Source: Candidatus Rokuibacteriota bacterium
GTDB taxonomy: Bacteria; Methylomirabilota; Methylomirabilia; Rokubacteriales; CSP1-6
Reading direction: 5' to 3'
Length of the DNA: 64,000 bases
Assembly: GCA_003221695.1 (NCBI GenBank)
Contig: QHSX01000061.1
Coordinates: 20,699-84,698, forward strand
Shown here: in pieces, positions 27,875 to 35,583 of the stretch
Position numbering within the stretch: the first letter of the stretch is position 1
Layout of the letters: each line of letters opens with the position of its first letter
Notes under the pieces: generated by a model
What the model saw: only the letters and a program-made list of their open reading frames with translations
Databases searched by the model: none
What the model was told of the DNA's origin: nothing
Position numbers and translations under genes: made by a program

Positions 27875-28663
27875 CTACGGCCCACCCGGCGGCGCGCCCG
27901 CGCGGCTCGCCGCGGCGATGTCCGCGCTCATGTCGCGCGGGATCGTCGGGCTCATGACGATCTCCTCGATCACCGTGCGCGCCGGCAGCGTGACACACAG
28001 GAGGATCGCGCGCGCCACATCCTCCGCTTGCATCATCGTCGCCCGCGCCTTCGCGTCCGGCGGCAGCGGCCGGTTCTCGAGGATCGGCGTATCCACCTCC
28101 GCCGGCATGATCGTCGTTGCGCGGATCCCCTTGTCGCGAAGCTCCGTGTGGATGTGGGACATCAGATTCCGGACGGCAGCCTTGGCCGCGCCGTACGGCG
28201 CGCCGCCGATGAGCCCCGGCCGGAGCGCGGCGACCGACGACACGGTGACGATCGTCCCGCCTCCGCGTTCGAGCATGCTCGGGAGCACGGCCTGGGTCAG
28301 CGCGTAGACGCCGTTCAGGTTGACGTCGAGCACGCTATCCCATTCGTCCTTGCTCACCCAGCGGATCGAGCGGGTCTTGCTCGAGTGGCCGGCGTTGTTG
28401 ACGAGGACGTCGACCCGGCCGAGCGTCGCGAGCGTCCAGTGGGCGAGCGCGGCCGCCGCGCCGTGCCTCGAGACGTCCGCCTGCCGGGCGGTCGCCTTCC
28501 CGCCCGCCTTGTGGAGCTCGCCGACGACGTCATCGAGCGGCGGCTTGCGCCGGCCGGCGACGACGACGTGCGCGCCCTCCGCGGCAAGCAGCCTGGCGGT
28601 TTCGCGGCCGATGCCGCTGCCGCCCCCGGTGACGATGGCGACCTGCCCGTCGAGTCTCGCCAT
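27875..28663 (-). CDS. short-chain dehydrogenase/reductase
   Basis: The protein has 262 residues from ATG 28663; a TTG start four codons upstream is possible. The cofactor motif TGGGSGIG lies at 10-17, NNAGHSSKTRS follows strand 4, and the catalytic Ser is in VSSVAALRPGLIGGAPYGAA, with Lys next in AAKAAVRNL. The loop after strand 6 (PAEVDTPILENRP) and the signature DVARAILLCVTLP place it with classical SDRs of the YdfG/DUF1000-like kind acting on small alcohols or hydroxy acids. The redoxin gene follows 12 bases later. No substrate can be named. Confidence 0.93.
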   Translation of the reverse strand: MARLDGQVAIVTGGGSGIGRETARLLAAEGAHVVVAGRRKPPLDDVVGELHKAGGKATARQADVSRHGAAAALAHWTLATLGRVDVLVNNAGHSSKTRSIRWVSKDEWDSVLDVNLNGVYALTQAVLPSMLERGGGTIVTVSSVAALRPGLIGGAPYGAAKAAVRNLMSHIHTELRDKGIRATTIMPAEVDTPILENRPLPPDAKARATMMQAEDVARAILLCVTLPARTVIEEIVMSPTIPRDMSADIAAASRAGAPPGGP

Positions 28664-28688
28664 CACGCCAGCCAACGGTCCCCCAAGA

Positions 28689-29480
28689 TCAGTACGCCGG
28701 CAGCTTCCCGGCCCGGACGCCGGTCTTTCGCACGGCGGCGACCTCCTCGGCGGCCTTGGCGGCCAGGAAGCGGCTGTCGCTGGCGAGCGTGACGAACTGG
28801 TAGCCCGCGGCGATCATCTTCAGCGCGTAGGCCGCGGTCGCGTTGTGGATGCCCGCGACGACGCCGTGGCGCTTGCACGCCTCGACGATTCTCTGCTGGG
28901 CTTCCACGACGGGCGGGTCGGTCTGGTCGAGGCGCGGCTTGCAGCCGAGCGTCAGCGACAGGTCCGAGGGGCCGACATAGACCGCATCAACACCGGGGAC
29001 CGTCAGGATCGCGTCGATGTTCTTCACGGCCTCGGCCGTCTCGATCATCGGCATGACGATCAAGTCGTCGTTGGCGTGGTCGCCGTAGTCGCCGCCCGCG
29101 TAGATCGACGCCCGCACGGGACCCCAGCTCCGGTAGCCGCGGGGCGCGTACTTGCACGCGGCAACCAGCGCCTCCGCCTGGGCCCGCGTGTTGATCATCG
29201 GGCAGATGACGCCGTAGACGCCCGCGTCGAGGATCTTCATGACGCGCGCCGGATCGTTCCAGGGGACGCGCGCCAGCGGGATCATCGGGGTCGTCGAGAT
29301 CGCCTGGAGCATCGTGACGGCCACCTGGTAGTCGACGACGCCGTGCTGCATGTCCACGGTGAGGGAGTCGAACCCCTGGTGGGCCATGACCTCAGCGGAG
29401 AACGCGCTCGGAATCGACAGCCACCCGTTCACGACCGCCTCGCCCCGCGCCCAGATCGTCTTCAGCGTGTTCTCCCTCAC
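28689..29480 (-). CDS. HpcH/HpaI family aldolase
   Basis: The protein has 263 residues from GTG 29480. Signatures of the metal-dependent class II pyruvate aldolases are present: SLTVDMQHGVVDYQ, an Arg in the LARVPWND stretch, the metal-binding Glu in MPMIETAEAVKN and Asp in YVGPSDLSLTLG. The family cleaves or forms C-C bonds using pyruvate or acetyl donors, for example 4-hydroxy-2-oxoheptanedioate. Related proteins include citrate lyase beta subunits, but the GPSDLS pattern favours HpaI. Only one base separates it from the nuclease gene upstream. Confidence 0.93.
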   Translation of the reverse strand: MRENTLKTIWARGEAVVNGWLSIPSAFSAEVMAHQGFDSLTVDMQHGVVDYQVAVTMLQAISTTPMIPLARVPWNDPARVMKILDAGVYGVICPMINTRAQAEALVAACKYAPRGYRSWGPVRASIYAGGDYGDHANDDLIVMPMIETAEAVKNIDAILTVPGVDAVYVGPSDLSLTLGCKPRLDQTDPPVVEAQQRIVEACKRHGVVAGIHNATAAYALKMIAAGYQFVTLASDSRFLAAKAAEEVAAVRKTGVRAGKLPAY

Positions 29481-29481
29481 G

Positions 29482-30423
29482 TCACTCTCCTCCCCCTCGG
29501 GCGCCGAGCTCGGGACGGCACACCGCCCGGAAATTGCACCAGCGACAGATTCGCAGATCCTCGGTCTTCTCGAAGTCGGCGACGGCCGCGACGTTCGCCT
29601 CCGGGTCCGCGAGGTAGGCCTTCATCGACCGGATCGAGAGGCGGAGCTGCTCGCGGACCGCCTCGAGCCGCTCGTCACTCCAGTGGACAGGCGTGACCTC
29701 GGGCCCGCGGAGGTTCGCCTCGAAGAGGTCCACGCGCGCGGGCTCGACGCCGAGGACGTCGTGGGCATACAGGGCGTAGCACCCCAGCTGGAAGGCCGCG
29801 CCGTCCGCGGAGGTCCCGCCCGTCTTCCAGTCGACGAGGGCGAGGCGTTCTTCGTGCGTCCAGAAGCCGAAGTCGGGCGCGACCCACACCGCCGTGCCCT
29901 CGAAGTCGAAGACCTTCGACCAGTGCTCGATCGACCAGTGCTCGGGCGCGGTCTTGCGGATCTCGCCGGTGAGCGGCAGGTGGAAGAAGTTCCGCAGGCA
30001 CACGGCGACGTTGCGGCTGAGCGCCTGCCACGCCTCCGGCTGGAGCTCCACCCGGTACTCGTGCTCGAAGAGCGCGGTCGATTTTGGCGTGTCGTGGTAG
30101 TGGCCCGCCTTGGAGGAACGCCACTCGCCCCGCATCCGCTCGATGACGTCGGCGATGAAGGGCTCGACGGGGATGTCCCGGCCCTGGGCGAAGGCGTGCA
30201 AGGCCATCTCGACCGCGTCGTGCACGACGCGCCCGGCCCACTGCTGGCGGGAGGCGAGCTGCTTCAGGACGTAAAGCCGTCGGACCTCCGGGGCCGCCGC
30301 CGCGTCCCAGCCTCCCCAGGCGCCGTAATAGTGGTAGTAGTACTTGCGCTTGCACTCCTGAAAGGCGTTGTCGCGGCTCCGCGACCAGGAGAAGTCGTTG
30401 GTGAGCTCCGCCATCGGCGGCAT
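29482..30423 (-). CDS. RecB-like PD-(D/E)XK nuclease with probable Fe-S cluster
   Basis: The protein has 313 residues; ATG 30414 is an alternative start. WSRSRDNAFQECKRKYYYHY carries Cys24, and the C-terminus has ICRWCNFRAVC, giving one N-terminal and three C-terminal cysteines, the four-Cys Fe-S arrangement of AddB, Cas4 and related nucleases. The nuclease core is visible as PDFGFW then LALVDWKTGG, with Asp and the D-X-K pair, followed by the QxxxY-like FQLGCYALYAHD. It probably acts on DNA ends. There is no CRISPR array, helicase or other repair gene nearby, so it is a stand-alone member. Confidence 0.88.
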   Translation of the reverse strand: MPPMAELTNDFSWSRSRDNAFQECKRKYYYHYYGAWGGWDAAAAPEVRRLYVLKQLASRQQWAGRVVHDAVEMALHAFAQGRDIPVEPFIADVIERMRGEWRSSKAGHYHDTPKSTALFEHEYRVELQPEAWQALSRNVAVCLRNFFHLPLTGEIRKTAPEHWSIEHWSKVFDFEGTAVWVAPDFGFWTHEERLALVDWKTGGTSADGAAFQLGCYALYAHDVLGVEPARVDLFEANLRGPEVTPVHWSDERLEAVREQLRLSIRSMKAYLADPEANVAAVADFEKTEDLRICRWCNFRAVCRPELGARGGGE

Positions 30424-30452
30424 TGTCGCACGAGGGCGGAGCCGCCGCGCCC

Positions 30453-30932
30453 CTACCTGCCGAGGAGATGGGGCAGCGCGTCCACCCCCGCCTTCGCGAC
30501 CTGGCCGTCCTGCGGCGCCGTCCCGCCGCTGGCGCCGATGGCGCCCAGGAGCTTGCCGTCGAGCATGATCGGCACGCCGCCCTCGATGGGCATGGCGCCG
30601 CTGAGGCCGAGGATCGCGGTGCGCCCTCCCGCGACGGCGTCCTCGAAGACCTTGGTCGGCCGCTTGAACATGACGGCCGACTGCGCCTTCTTGATGGCGA
30701 CGTCGACGCTGCCCGCCTGCGTCTCGTCGGCCCGCTGGAGATAGAGTAGATGGCCGCCCTCATCTACGACGGCGATGACCATCCGCCAGCTGTTCTTCGC
30801 CGCCTCGGATTCGGCCGCCGCCGCGAGCTTCTTCACCGTGTCGAGCGTGAGGGCCTTCTTGTCCATCAGTTGCGCGGACGCGGTCGCGGTGAGCGTGAGC
30901 GAGACCAGGAGGATCCCCAGGATTCGCAGCAT
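30453..30932 (-). CDS. GlcG/HbpS family (DUF336) secreted protein
   Basis: The protein has 159 residues with a Sec signal peptide (cleavage after ATASA, near residue 20). The DUF336 pattern is clear: VIAVVDEGGHLLYLQRADET, AIKKAQSAVMFKRPT and GGVPIMLDGKLLGAIGASGG. Family members include HbpS, which binds heme and senses redox stress outside the cell, and GlcG of unknown role. Its export favours the HbpS-like group. It is divergently placed from the gene at 31094 and separated by 30 bases from the nuclease gene. Confidence 0.9.
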   Translation of the reverse strand: MLRILGILLVSLTLTATASAQLMDKKALTLDTVKKLAAAAESEAAKNSWRMVIAVVDEGGHLLYLQRADETQAGSVDVAIKKAQSAVMFKRPTKVFEDAVAGGRTAILGLSGAMPIEGGVPIMLDGKLLGAIGASGGTAPQDGQVAKAGVDALPHLLGR

Positions 30933-31058
30933 ACTCGTCTCTCCTTCGAGGGTGGAATGGTGTGGAGCGGCGCGAGTGTAACGGCGGTCTCCGGCGCGGT
31001 CAAGACCTCGCGGCAGACCTCGCGGCAGCGCCGCCGCTGCACAACGCCACAGCGCTGC

Positions 31059-31087
31059 TTGACCGTCCCCCGGGGCGCTGCTACGGT
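31059..31087 (+). promoter_or_regulatory. possible promoter giving a leaderless transcript
   Basis: TTGACC (31059-31064), 17 bases, then TACGGT (31082-31087). The expected transcription start is at or next to the GTG at 31094, leaving no room for a ribosome site. A similar TTGCGT, 18 bases, TACCGT arrangement stands just before ATG 3540. Confidence 0.4.
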
Positions 31088-31093
31088 GGGCAC

Positions 31094-31390
31094 GTGACCA
31101 GCAAGTCCTTCACCGTCGAGTGCCCGTGCTGTAAGGCCAAGCTCACGCTGGACCCAGAGCTCCGGGCCGTGATCGCGCACGAGCCGCCGCCGCCGACGCG
31201 CTCGGTCGCCGACCTCGGCGGGGCGCTCGACAAGCTGCGCAGGCGCTCCGCCCAGATCGAGGAGCGCTTCCGCCAGGGCGTCGAGGCGGAAGGGCAGAAG
31301 GGCAAGCTCCTCGACCGCAAGTTCCAGGAGGGCCTGAAGAAGGCGAAGGACTCGCCCGACCCGCCGAAGCGCCCCTTCGACTACGAGTAG
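31094..31390 (+). CDS. small hypothetical protein with N-terminal CxxC-type knuckle
   Basis: The protein has 98 residues from GTG 31094; the upstream frame is open but has no ribosome site and unlikely composition. The N-terminus has FTVECPCCKAKLTLDPELRA, a single zinc-ribbon-like knuckle. A charged helical region follows (LGGALDKLRRRSAQIEERF), probably a coiled coil, and a Pro-rich acidic tail (PPKRPFDYE). Two more cysteines needed for a full zinc site are missing, so it may dimerise to bind metal. One base separates its stop from the squalene/phytoene synthase start. The family is not recognised. Confidence 0.75.
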   Translation: MTSKSFTVECPCCKAKLTLDPELRAVIAHEPPPPTRSVADLGGALDKLRRRSAQIEERFRQGVEAEGQKGKLLDRKFQEGLKKAKDSPDPPKRPFDYE

Positions 31391-31391
31391 G

Positions 31392-32411
31392 ATGGCCGAC
31401 GACCTGCTGCGCGACCTCCTGCGGCGGGTCAGCCGGAGCTTCTACCTCTCACTCGTCATCCTGCCGCGCCCGCTCCGCGAGCCCATCGGCCTCGCGTACC
31501 TGTTGGCGCGCGCGGCCGACACCGTCGCCGACACGCGCCTGATCGCGCGGGAGGAGCGCGTGCGCCACGTCGAGACGCTCCGGCGCGCCTGCGCCGGCCA
31601 AGCATCCGACGTCGCCGCGGTGGCCCGCGCCTGCGCGCCACACCAGGCCCACGCCGCGGAGCGGCGGCTCCTTGAGCGTCTCGGCGAGGCGCTCGCGCGC
31701 CTCGAAGCGCTCCCGGCCGAGGATCGCGTCGAAGTCCGGGCGGTCCTCGCCACGCTGACGACCGGCATGCTCTTCGACCTCGCGCGCTTCCCCGGGGAGG
31801 ACGCCGCGAGCCTGGCCGCGCTCGACACGCTCGACGAGCTCGACCGCTACACGTACCTCGTCGCCGGCTGCGTCGGCCCCTTCTGGACGGCGCTCTGCGT
31901 CGCCCACCGCCCACGGCTCCGGCGCTGGGACCCGCGCGAGAAGAGTCGAGCGGGCGTGAGCTTCGGCAAGGCGCTCCAGATGACCAACGTGCTCCGCGAC
32001 GTCCCGAGCGACCTCCGACACGGCCGCTGTTACCTGCCCTCGGCCGACCTCTGGGCTCTCGGCCTCGTCCCGAAGGACCTCCTCGAGCCCGGCGCCGGAG
32101 CCCGCGTGCGCCCACTCTATCGGCGGCTTCTCACGAGCGCGCTCGCCCACTATGACGTCGCGTGGCGCTACACGCTCGCGATCCCGCGTCTCGAGTGGCG
32201 GATGCGGCTCGCGTGCGCGTGGCCCCTCCTGATCGGCGGGGCGACGCTTGCCGCGCTCGCCGCCCACCCGGATCCGCTCGCGGTCACGGCGCCGATCAAG
32301 ATTCCCCGCGGTACCGTGCGCGCGCTGCTCGCTCGCTCGGCGCTCGCCGTCTGGTCCGACACCACGCTCGCCGCCGAGGCGGCGCGCGTCAGGCGGAGAA
32401 TCGCGCTCTAA
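31392..32411 (+). CDS. squalene/phytoene synthase family protein
   Basis: The protein has 339 residues. The first Asp-rich motif is Asp43-X3-Asp47 (RAADTVADT), preceded by VSRSFYLSLVILPRPLREPI. The second is DVPSD in TNVLRDVPSDLRHGRCYLP. YTYLVAGCVGPFWT matches the family. Such enzymes condense two prenyl diphosphates into squalene, presqualene or phytoene. No other carotenoid or hopanoid gene is in the window, so whether it is HpnC/HpnD-like or a squalene synthase is undecided. Its C-terminus (about 50 residues after ACAWPLLIGGATL) has an extra helical part. Confidence 0.92.
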   Translation: MADDLLRDLLRRVSRSFYLSLVILPRPLREPIGLAYLLARAADTVADTRLIAREERVRHVETLRRACAGQASDVAAVARACAPHQAHAAERRLLERLGEALARLEALPAEDRVEVRAVLATLTTGMLFDLARFPGEDAASLAALDTLDELDRYTYLVAGCVGPFWTALCVAHRPRLRRWDPREKSRAGVSFGKALQMTNVLRDVPSDLRHGRCYLPSADLWALGLVPKDLLEPGAGARVRPLYRRLLTSALAHYDVAWRYTLAIPRLEWRMRLACAWPLLIGGATLAALAAHPDPLAVTAPIKIPRGTVRALLARSALAVWSDTTLAAEAARVRRRIAL

Positions 32412-32489
32412 TTTCTCTCTTGCGCTCGCCGGGAGCGGACGGCAGGGTAGGGCAAGCGCCAGCCAACGCTGCCGCACAGGGAGGAGACG

Positions 32490-32729
32490 ATGGAACGAAC
32501 GTTCGGTGAGCCCCAGCCCTGGATGCCTGCCCCGGCCCCGCCCTCGCCCATGCCGCCCATGACGTCGCCCGGGCCGAGCATGCCGTCGGCCCCGCGACCG
32601 CCCGCGAAGGCGGCCAAGCCCAAGGCGAAGGCGAAGCCCAAGCGCAAGGCGAAGAAGAAGGTAACCGCGCGGCGGAAGACTACGGGGAAGGCGAAGAAGG
32701 CCCGGGGCAAGGCTCGGCGGCGACGCTAG
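32490..32729 (+). CDS. Lys/Ala-rich basic protein, histone H1-like tail
   Basis: The protein has 79 residues with a good Shine-Dalgarno (AGGGAGGAG). Residues 8-38 are Pro/Met/Ser-rich (MPPMTSPGPSMPSAPRPP) and residues 39-79 are almost only Lys, Ala and Arg in short KAKAKPK-type repeats. This resembles the C-terminal domains of bacterial H1-like proteins and AlgP, which bind DNA without sequence preference. Low complexity makes homology uncertain, but the strong ribosome site and the terminator right after the stop support a real gene. Confidence 0.7.
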   Translation: MERTFGEPQPWMPAPAPPSPMPPMTSPGPSMPSAPRPPAKAAKPKAKAKPKRKAKKKVTARRKTTGKAKKARGKARRRR

Positions 32730-32743
32730 GAGCGCGTCGGACG

Positions 32744-32765
32744 GGGGGAGCGGCGCCGCTCCCCC
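32744..32765. terminator. 22-bp perfect palindrome between convergent genes
   Basis: An uninterrupted 22-base inverted repeat (GGGGGAGCGGC and its complement) lies in the 45-base gap between two convergent genes, 15 bases after one stop and 9 bases before the other. It is a probable bidirectional terminator, although T-runs are lacking. Confidence 0.6.
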
Positions 32766-32774
32766 AGCCGTTGA

Positions 32775-33659
32775 CTAGTCGCCGAGGGCGAGGCCCAGGA
32801 GGGCCGCCGGGTCCACCCGCGCGGTGCCGACCTGGCTCCCGAAGTGCAGGTGCGGGCCGGTCGCCCGGCCGCTGGCCCCCACCGACCCGAGCGTCTGACC
32901 GCGCTCGACGCGCTCGCCCTCGCTGACGGCCACCGAGTCCAGGTGGAAGTAGAGGGTGTAGAGACCGAGACCGTGGTCGAGCACGACCAGGCGGCCGGGG
33001 AAGAAGAATTCGGCGACGAGGGCCACGCGGCCCGTGTTGGCCGCGACGACCGGCGTCCCGAGGGGCACCGAGTAGTCGATCCCGCCGTGAGGTGAGCGCG
33101 GCGCGCCGTTGATGATCCGCCGGGCGCCGAAGCCGGTGCCGGGCACCGTTCCCCCGACGGGGCGTGTGAACCGGCCGCGCCAGAGACGCTCGACGGTGAC
33201 GGTTCTGAACACCGCCGTGAGCCGCTGGGCCTCCGCGAGCGCGCGGCGTTCCGTGTCGGAGTCGAGGTCCACCATCGCCCGCGGGAGCGTGAGGCGCTCC
33301 ACCGGAAACCGCCGCGGCGCGAACCTCACGGTGCCGCGCGCCGTCCGCGGCTTCCGATCGCCTTCGAGGACGGCCACTCCCCACGGACGCGCGCCGGGTT
33401 TGGTCTCGAGGTCGATCCCCACGAGCGCGGCGTGACCGCCCGCGTAGGGAAAGAAGGTCAGCGGGCTCCCGCCAACGGAGCCCTCGACCCGCGCGGCCTC
33501 CGGCAGGTTCCGCACGTGGAGCCACGCGACGTCGCCGACGCGCGGATCCTTCGGGTGCCAGACAGCGTCGGCACGCTCGCCCGCGCGCGCACCGTCCCCC
33601 GCCAGCACACCAACGGCGACACAGCCGGCGAGGATACCCGCGCGCGCGACCCCGCTCAC
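32775..33659 (-). CDS. M23 family (LytM-type) metallopeptidase
   Basis: The protein has 294 residues. The N-terminus is a signal peptide (residues 1 to about 26). A first beta-rich domain of about 130 residues includes DVAWLHVRNLPEAARVEG. The catalytic domain has HGGIDYSVPLGTPVVAANTG (His and Asp zinc ligands), LYTLYFHLDS and the last His pair in GPHLHFGSQV. It should cleave peptidoglycan cross-bridges or regulate amidases in the periplasm. All four metal and catalytic residues are kept, so it is likely active rather than an EnvC/NlpD-like pseudo-enzyme. It overlaps the PAC2 gene by four bases. Confidence 0.95.
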   Translation of the reverse strand: MSGVARAGILAGCVAVGVLAGDGARAGERADAVWHPKDPRVGDVAWLHVRNLPEAARVEGSVGGSPLTFFPYAGGHAALVGIDLETKPGARPWGVAVLEGDRKPRTARGTVRFAPRRFPVERLTLPRAMVDLDSDTERRALAEAQRLTAVFRTVTVERLWRGRFTRPVGGTVPGTGFGARRIINGAPRSPHGGIDYSVPLGTPVVAANTGRVALVAEFFFPGRLVVLDHGLGLYTLYFHLDSVAVSEGERVERGQTLGSVGASGRATGPHLHFGSQVGTARVDPAALLGLALGD

Positions 33660-34531
33660 TCCGGCCGCTGCTGCCGCAGGAACTGCTCGATTTCGGCAAC
33701 GAGCTCCGAGGCCGGCGGCAGGTCACTCCCCTGGGCCGGCTCGGCGGACGGCTCTTCGGCGTCGCGCGATTCGAGCTTCTTGATGTAGTTCGCGATCTTG
33801 GCGTTCTGCCGGACGATCTCGGTCAGGTTCTGGTCGAACTGCTTCACCGCGCTCTCGAGGTCGGCGAGATCCAGGGTGGTGCCGAGCAGCGGGAGCACCC
33901 GCCGCACGAGCGCGAGCGTCGCCTTCGGGTTCTCGATCCCCGAGATGTAGTGGGGCACGTTCGCCCAGAGGCTCGCAGCGGTGAACCCCTGCTCGCGACA
34001 GATCGTGTTCAGCACGCCGACGATGCCGGTGGGCCCCTCGTACTTGGTCGGCCGGATGCCGAGCCGGGCGGCCAGCTCGGCGTCCGTGGCGCCGCCGACG
34101 AGGCGGACCGGGCGGGTGTGGGGGACCTCGGCGAGGAGGGCTCCGAGCGTCAGCACCACCGTCGCCTCGCACCGGCGCGCGAGCTCGAGCACGGTCGCGC
34201 AGTAGGTCTTCCACTTGAGGTGCGGCTCGGCCGCGACGCCGACGATCAGGTCGCGCGCGAGGTCCGACGCCCGGGCGATCGAGAACTCGGTCGCGGGCCA
34301 GACGATCTCCCGCTCCGTCTCGGAGCCCGCCTTGAAGCGGACGTAGGGGCGGGAGAGACCGAAATGGTAGAACTCCTCGGGATCGATCTCGGCGAACTTC
34401 TCGGCGTGGAAGGCGGTGGCGAGATAGCGCGAGGCGGTCGTCGCAGCCTCGGCCGCGTCGTTCCAGCCGCTGAACGCGATGATGAGGATGGGCCGTCGCG
34501 GGCCGTCGGGCAACGCGTGGATCGTGAGCAT
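33656..34531 (-). CDS. PAC2 family protein
   Basis: The protein has 291 residues from ATG 34531 (GGAGATT just upstream). PAC2 signatures are ILIIAFSGWNDAAEAATTAS, a FAEIDPEEFYHF stretch and VLTLGALLAEVPHTRPVRLV. The GPTGIVGVLNTICREQG segment and a helical, acidic C-terminus of about 40 residues (EIEQFLRQQRPE) follow. In eukaryotes and archaea this domain chaperones proteasome assembly; bacterial members have no settled role and often occur with Pup-type proteolysis or phosphate-related genes. No proteasome gene is present here. Confidence 0.92.
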   Translation of the reverse strand: MLTIHALPDGPRRPILIIAFSGWNDAAEAATTASRYLATAFHAEKFAEIDPEEFYHFGLSRPYVRFKAGSETEREIVWPATEFSIARASDLARDLIVGVAAEPHLKWKTYCATVLELARRCEATVVLTLGALLAEVPHTRPVRLVGGATDAELAARLGIRPTKYEGPTGIVGVLNTICREQGFTAASLWANVPHYISGIENPKATLALVRRVLPLLGTTLDLADLESAVKQFDQNLTEIVRQNAKIANYIKKLESRDAEEPSAEPAQGSDLPPASELVAEIEQFLRQQRPE

Positions 34532-34579
34532 TGCGAATCTCCTCGACGAGCTCCGTGTTGAGTCTAGCACGATCCCGGA

Positions 34580-34608
34580 TTGACCAGGCGCGACGACGAC
34601 GGTAGCAT
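34580..34608 (+). promoter_or_regulatory. sigma70-type promoter of the lipoprotein pair
   Basis: TTGACC (34580-34585), 17 bases, then TAGCAT (34603-34608), 32 bases before ATG 34641. The same TAGCAT -10 with 17-base spacing occurs before ftsH, which strengthens both. Confidence 0.6.
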
Positions 34609-34640
34609 GGCCGCATCCAAAACGCAGAGGAGGTTGACAC

Positions 34641-34898
34641 ATGCGAGGTACGAACGGGCGCCTGCTCCTCGCCGGGACGGCGCTCCTCCTGTCGGCTGGC
34701 TGCGCGACGACTGACGAGTGGGCGACCTGGAGCCAGAACCCGGCCCACTTCGCGTCGATCGAGCATTATCGATTTTCGGTGAAGAACCGTCCGGGCACGA
34801 GCCCGCGGGTGACGCGAGAGGACCTCGACGCGGCGCGAGCGCAGAACTGGTGGGGTCGGCCCATCACGGTGAGGCAGGAACAGATTCTTGAGCGCTAG
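34641..34898 (+). CDS. small lipoprotein of unknown function
   Basis: The protein has 85 residues. The lipobox is LSAGC with Cys21 after a hydrophobic core, and AGGAGGTTGACAC precedes the start. The mature part is short, with several Trp (EWATWSQNP, then NWWGRPI), and has HFASIEHYRFSVKNRPGTSP in the middle. It is probably anchored in the outer or inner membrane. Its 3' end overlaps the next gene, so the two are likely functional partners. The family is not recognised. Confidence 0.75.
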   Translation: MRGTNGRLLLAGTALLLSAGCATTDEWATWSQNPAHFASIEHYRFSVKNRPGTSPRVTREDLDAARAQNWWGRPITVRQEQILER

Positions 34899-35583
34899 GC
34901 TGCTCACGGCAGCCGTGGCGCTCGCTCTCAGCGTCGTCGGGCGCGCCGTCGCGGCGCCCCTCGACGACCGCATCCTCCCCGTCGACGAGTACACGTCGCA
35001 GAAGGCGCGCGCGCTCGCGCAGAAGTACGCGCCCGTGCTGCGCGACCTCAACGCGGGGATCTATCACTGCCTGCCCTGGCTGGACGTCTCCAAAGAGTCG
35101 ATCGGCTTCTTCCGGCCCAAGCACCTCGTCCAGTCGCAGGACAACCGCTATCTCTCGCTCCGGATCTTCATCGTGCAGGACCGGTCGCCGCAGTTCGCGG
35201 CGCTCAAGCTCGAGGAGCGTGCCTCGGCCATGTTCTCGCGCTACGTCGGGGCCATGCTGCGGCGCATGGCGCAGCGCAGGGAGCTGGTCACCGATTCGCT
35301 CGTCGACGGCTTCTCGGTGATCGTCGGCTGGCTCAAGCCCACGAGCCAGCCCCCGGCGCCACCGGTGCACGAGACGATCGCGGTCTTCGCGGACCGACCG
35401 ACCGTCGCCGAGTACGTCGCGGGACGCGTGAGCATCACCGCGCTGGCGGCGCGCGCCGCGGTGTTCGGGTACGACGGCGAGACGCCGCTCGGGCGGATCC
35501 CGCTCCGGGTGTGGGAGGACGACTTCCTCAAGACCTTCCAGCTCGCCAACGACCAGCCCGCGTCGGGCGTCAGCTGCCGCTGA
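34888..35583 (+). CDS. secreted protein of unknown function
   Basis: The protein has 231 residues from TTG 34888, which gives a full signal peptide (cleavage after GRAVA-AP at about residue 22) and overlaps the lipoprotein stop; GTG 34915 is a weaker alternative because it shortens the signal. The mature part is mixed alpha/beta (YTSQKARALAQKYAPVLRDL and YLSLRIFIVQDRSPQFAALK, then AMLRRMAQRRELVTDSLVDG). A single Cys in YHCLPWLDV and one at the end (VSCR) could pair. It is coupled to the lipoprotein, so it may be its periplasmic partner. Not recognised. It overlaps the convergent Mrp-like gene by 14 bases. Confidence 0.8.
   Translation: MSARLLTAAVALALSVVGRAVAAPLDDRILPVDEYTSQKARALAQKYAPVLRDLNAGIYHCLPWLDVSKESIGFFRPKHLVQSQDNRYLSLRIFIVQDRSPQFAALKLEERASAMFSRYVGAMLRRMAQRRELVTDSLVDGFSVIVGWLKPTSQPPAPPVHETIAVFADRPTVAEYVAGRVSITALAARAAVFGYDGETPLGRIPLRVWEDDFLKTFQLANDQPASGVSCR

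Noticed and set aside
29482..30423. Cas4 of a CRISPR system
   Set aside because: The Fe-S nuclease pattern matches, but there is no repeat array and no other cas gene in the window.
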